Source: Sterolibacterium sp964437515
Lineage (GTDB): Bacteria > Pseudomonadota > Gammaproteobacteria > Burkholderiales > Rhodocyclaceae
Length of the DNA stretch: 13,170 bases
Reading direction: 5' to 3'
Assembly (NCBI GenBank): GCA_964437515.1
Contig: CAYTHB010000079.1
Span: 1-13,170, forward strand
The position numbers and the translations under genes are program-made. Shown here in pieces: positions 12,869 to 13,170 of the stretch. Position 1 is the first letter of the stretch; each line of letters starts with the position of its first letter. The notes beneath the pieces were generated by a model. It did not search any database and was not told the origin of the DNA. It saw nothing but the letters and a program-made list of their open reading frames with translations.

Positions 12869-13170
12869 TCACGTCTTCATCTTGGCGATGGTGTCATAAA
12901 TCGGGCTGAGTACTGCCAGCATGATCCATCCCATGATCAGTCCCATGGCCACCGTCATGGCCGGTTCGATCAGTGCCTGAACCTTGCCAATGGATTCATT
13001 GATATCCCGGGTGTAGAAATAATTGACATTGTTGAGGGCCTGATCCAGCGAGCCGGTGGATTCCCCGACTTTCAGCATCCGGATGACCAGATTGGGGAAC
13101 AGGTGTTCAGCGGCAAAACTGGATGAGATGGCCTCCCCCGTGGCGATGCGTTCGCGCGCACGCGCGATGG
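12869..13170 (-). CDS. GspF/PilC/MshG-type inner-membrane platform protein (C-terminal part)
   Basis: The frame is open to the right edge, so only the last 99 complete codons are visible. They read through AIARARERIATGEAIS, then FPNLVIRMLKVGESTGSLDQAL, YFYTRDINESIGKVQALIEPAM and a final TM helix MGLIMGWIMLAVLSPIYDTI, the C-terminal half-repeat of the GspF/PilC family. The motif VGExTGxL followed by the ExVxxxxxxIEPxM pattern is diagnostic. These proteins form the inner-membrane hub on which the cytoplasmic ATPase drives pilus extension and retraction. The order here, platform protein then GspL/MshI-, PilO/MshJ- and MshK-like proteins, resembles MSHA loci. The start codon lies outside the window. 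Confidence 0.93.
   Translation of the reverse strand, partial: IARARERIATGEAISSSFAAEHLFPNLVIRMLKVGESTGSLDQALNNVNYFYTRDINESIGKVQALIEPAMTVAMGLIMGWIMLAVLSPIYDTIAKMKT

Noticed and set aside
1..13170. tRNA, rRNA, CRISPR arrays, insertion sequences, phage or plasmid genes
   Set aside because: None were seen. Genes are contiguous, the base composition looks even, and no regularly spaced repeats, transposase motifs or terminal inverted repeats were found by reading.

Overview
This window reads as chromosomal DNA of a Gram-negative proteobacterium. An outer-membrane lipid-transport operon and an envelope-spanning type IV pilus system both require a double membrane. Having mlaA inside the mlaFED operon is an arrangement I associate with Betaproteobacteria. 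Together with the MSHA-like pilus genes this suggests a betaproteobacterium, but the taxonomic call is an inference and no species is claimed.

Layout. Positions 1-3222 hold a minus-strand operon, mlaF-mlaE-mlaD-mlaA: the ATPase, permease, MCE substrate-binding subunit and outer-membrane lipoprotein of the retrograde phospholipid transport system. The next gene, probably mlaC, would lie beyond the left edge. A divergent spacer (3223-3326) separates mlaF from a plus-strand gene for a one-TM, TPR-containing protein that resembles MshN/GspB-type pilus or secretion accessory proteins. That gene converges on a monocistronic minus-strand type IV prepilin (4371-5066). The prepilin has its own leader, a 20-bp-spaced direct repeat upstream and a hairpin terminator downstream, so it is the best candidate for the major pilin.

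From 13170 down to 5258 there is one tightly packed minus-strand cluster with overlaps or short gaps: a GspF/PilC-type platform protein (cut by the right edge), a PilM/PilN- or GspL-like assembly protein, a PilO/MshJ-like protein, an MshK-like periplasmic protein, a large minor pilin, a small minor pilin, an 81-residue two-TM protein, a response regulator and a histidine kinase. The ATPase, secretin and prepilin peptidase are not in the window and presumably lie elsewhere.

The most interesting gene is the 695-residue minor pilin (8039-10126). Its N-terminus is a class III signal with no Glu at +5. Its middle shares motifs with the small pilin beside it. Its last ~230 residues look like a legume-type (L-type) lectin domain: the Mn2+/Ca2+ ligand pattern of concanavalin A (E8, D10, Y12, N14, D19, H24) recurs at identical spacing as E539, D541, Y543, D545, D550, H555. 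I infer a pilus-tip lectin that gives the pilus glycan-binding specificity. The two-component pair that follows it resembles the PrsK/PrsR group. The kinase has lost the Asp of its ATP-binding G1 box, and the regulator is a receiver joined directly to a Fis-type HTH. The pair lies between the minor pilins and the putative major pilin, so it may control pilin expression.
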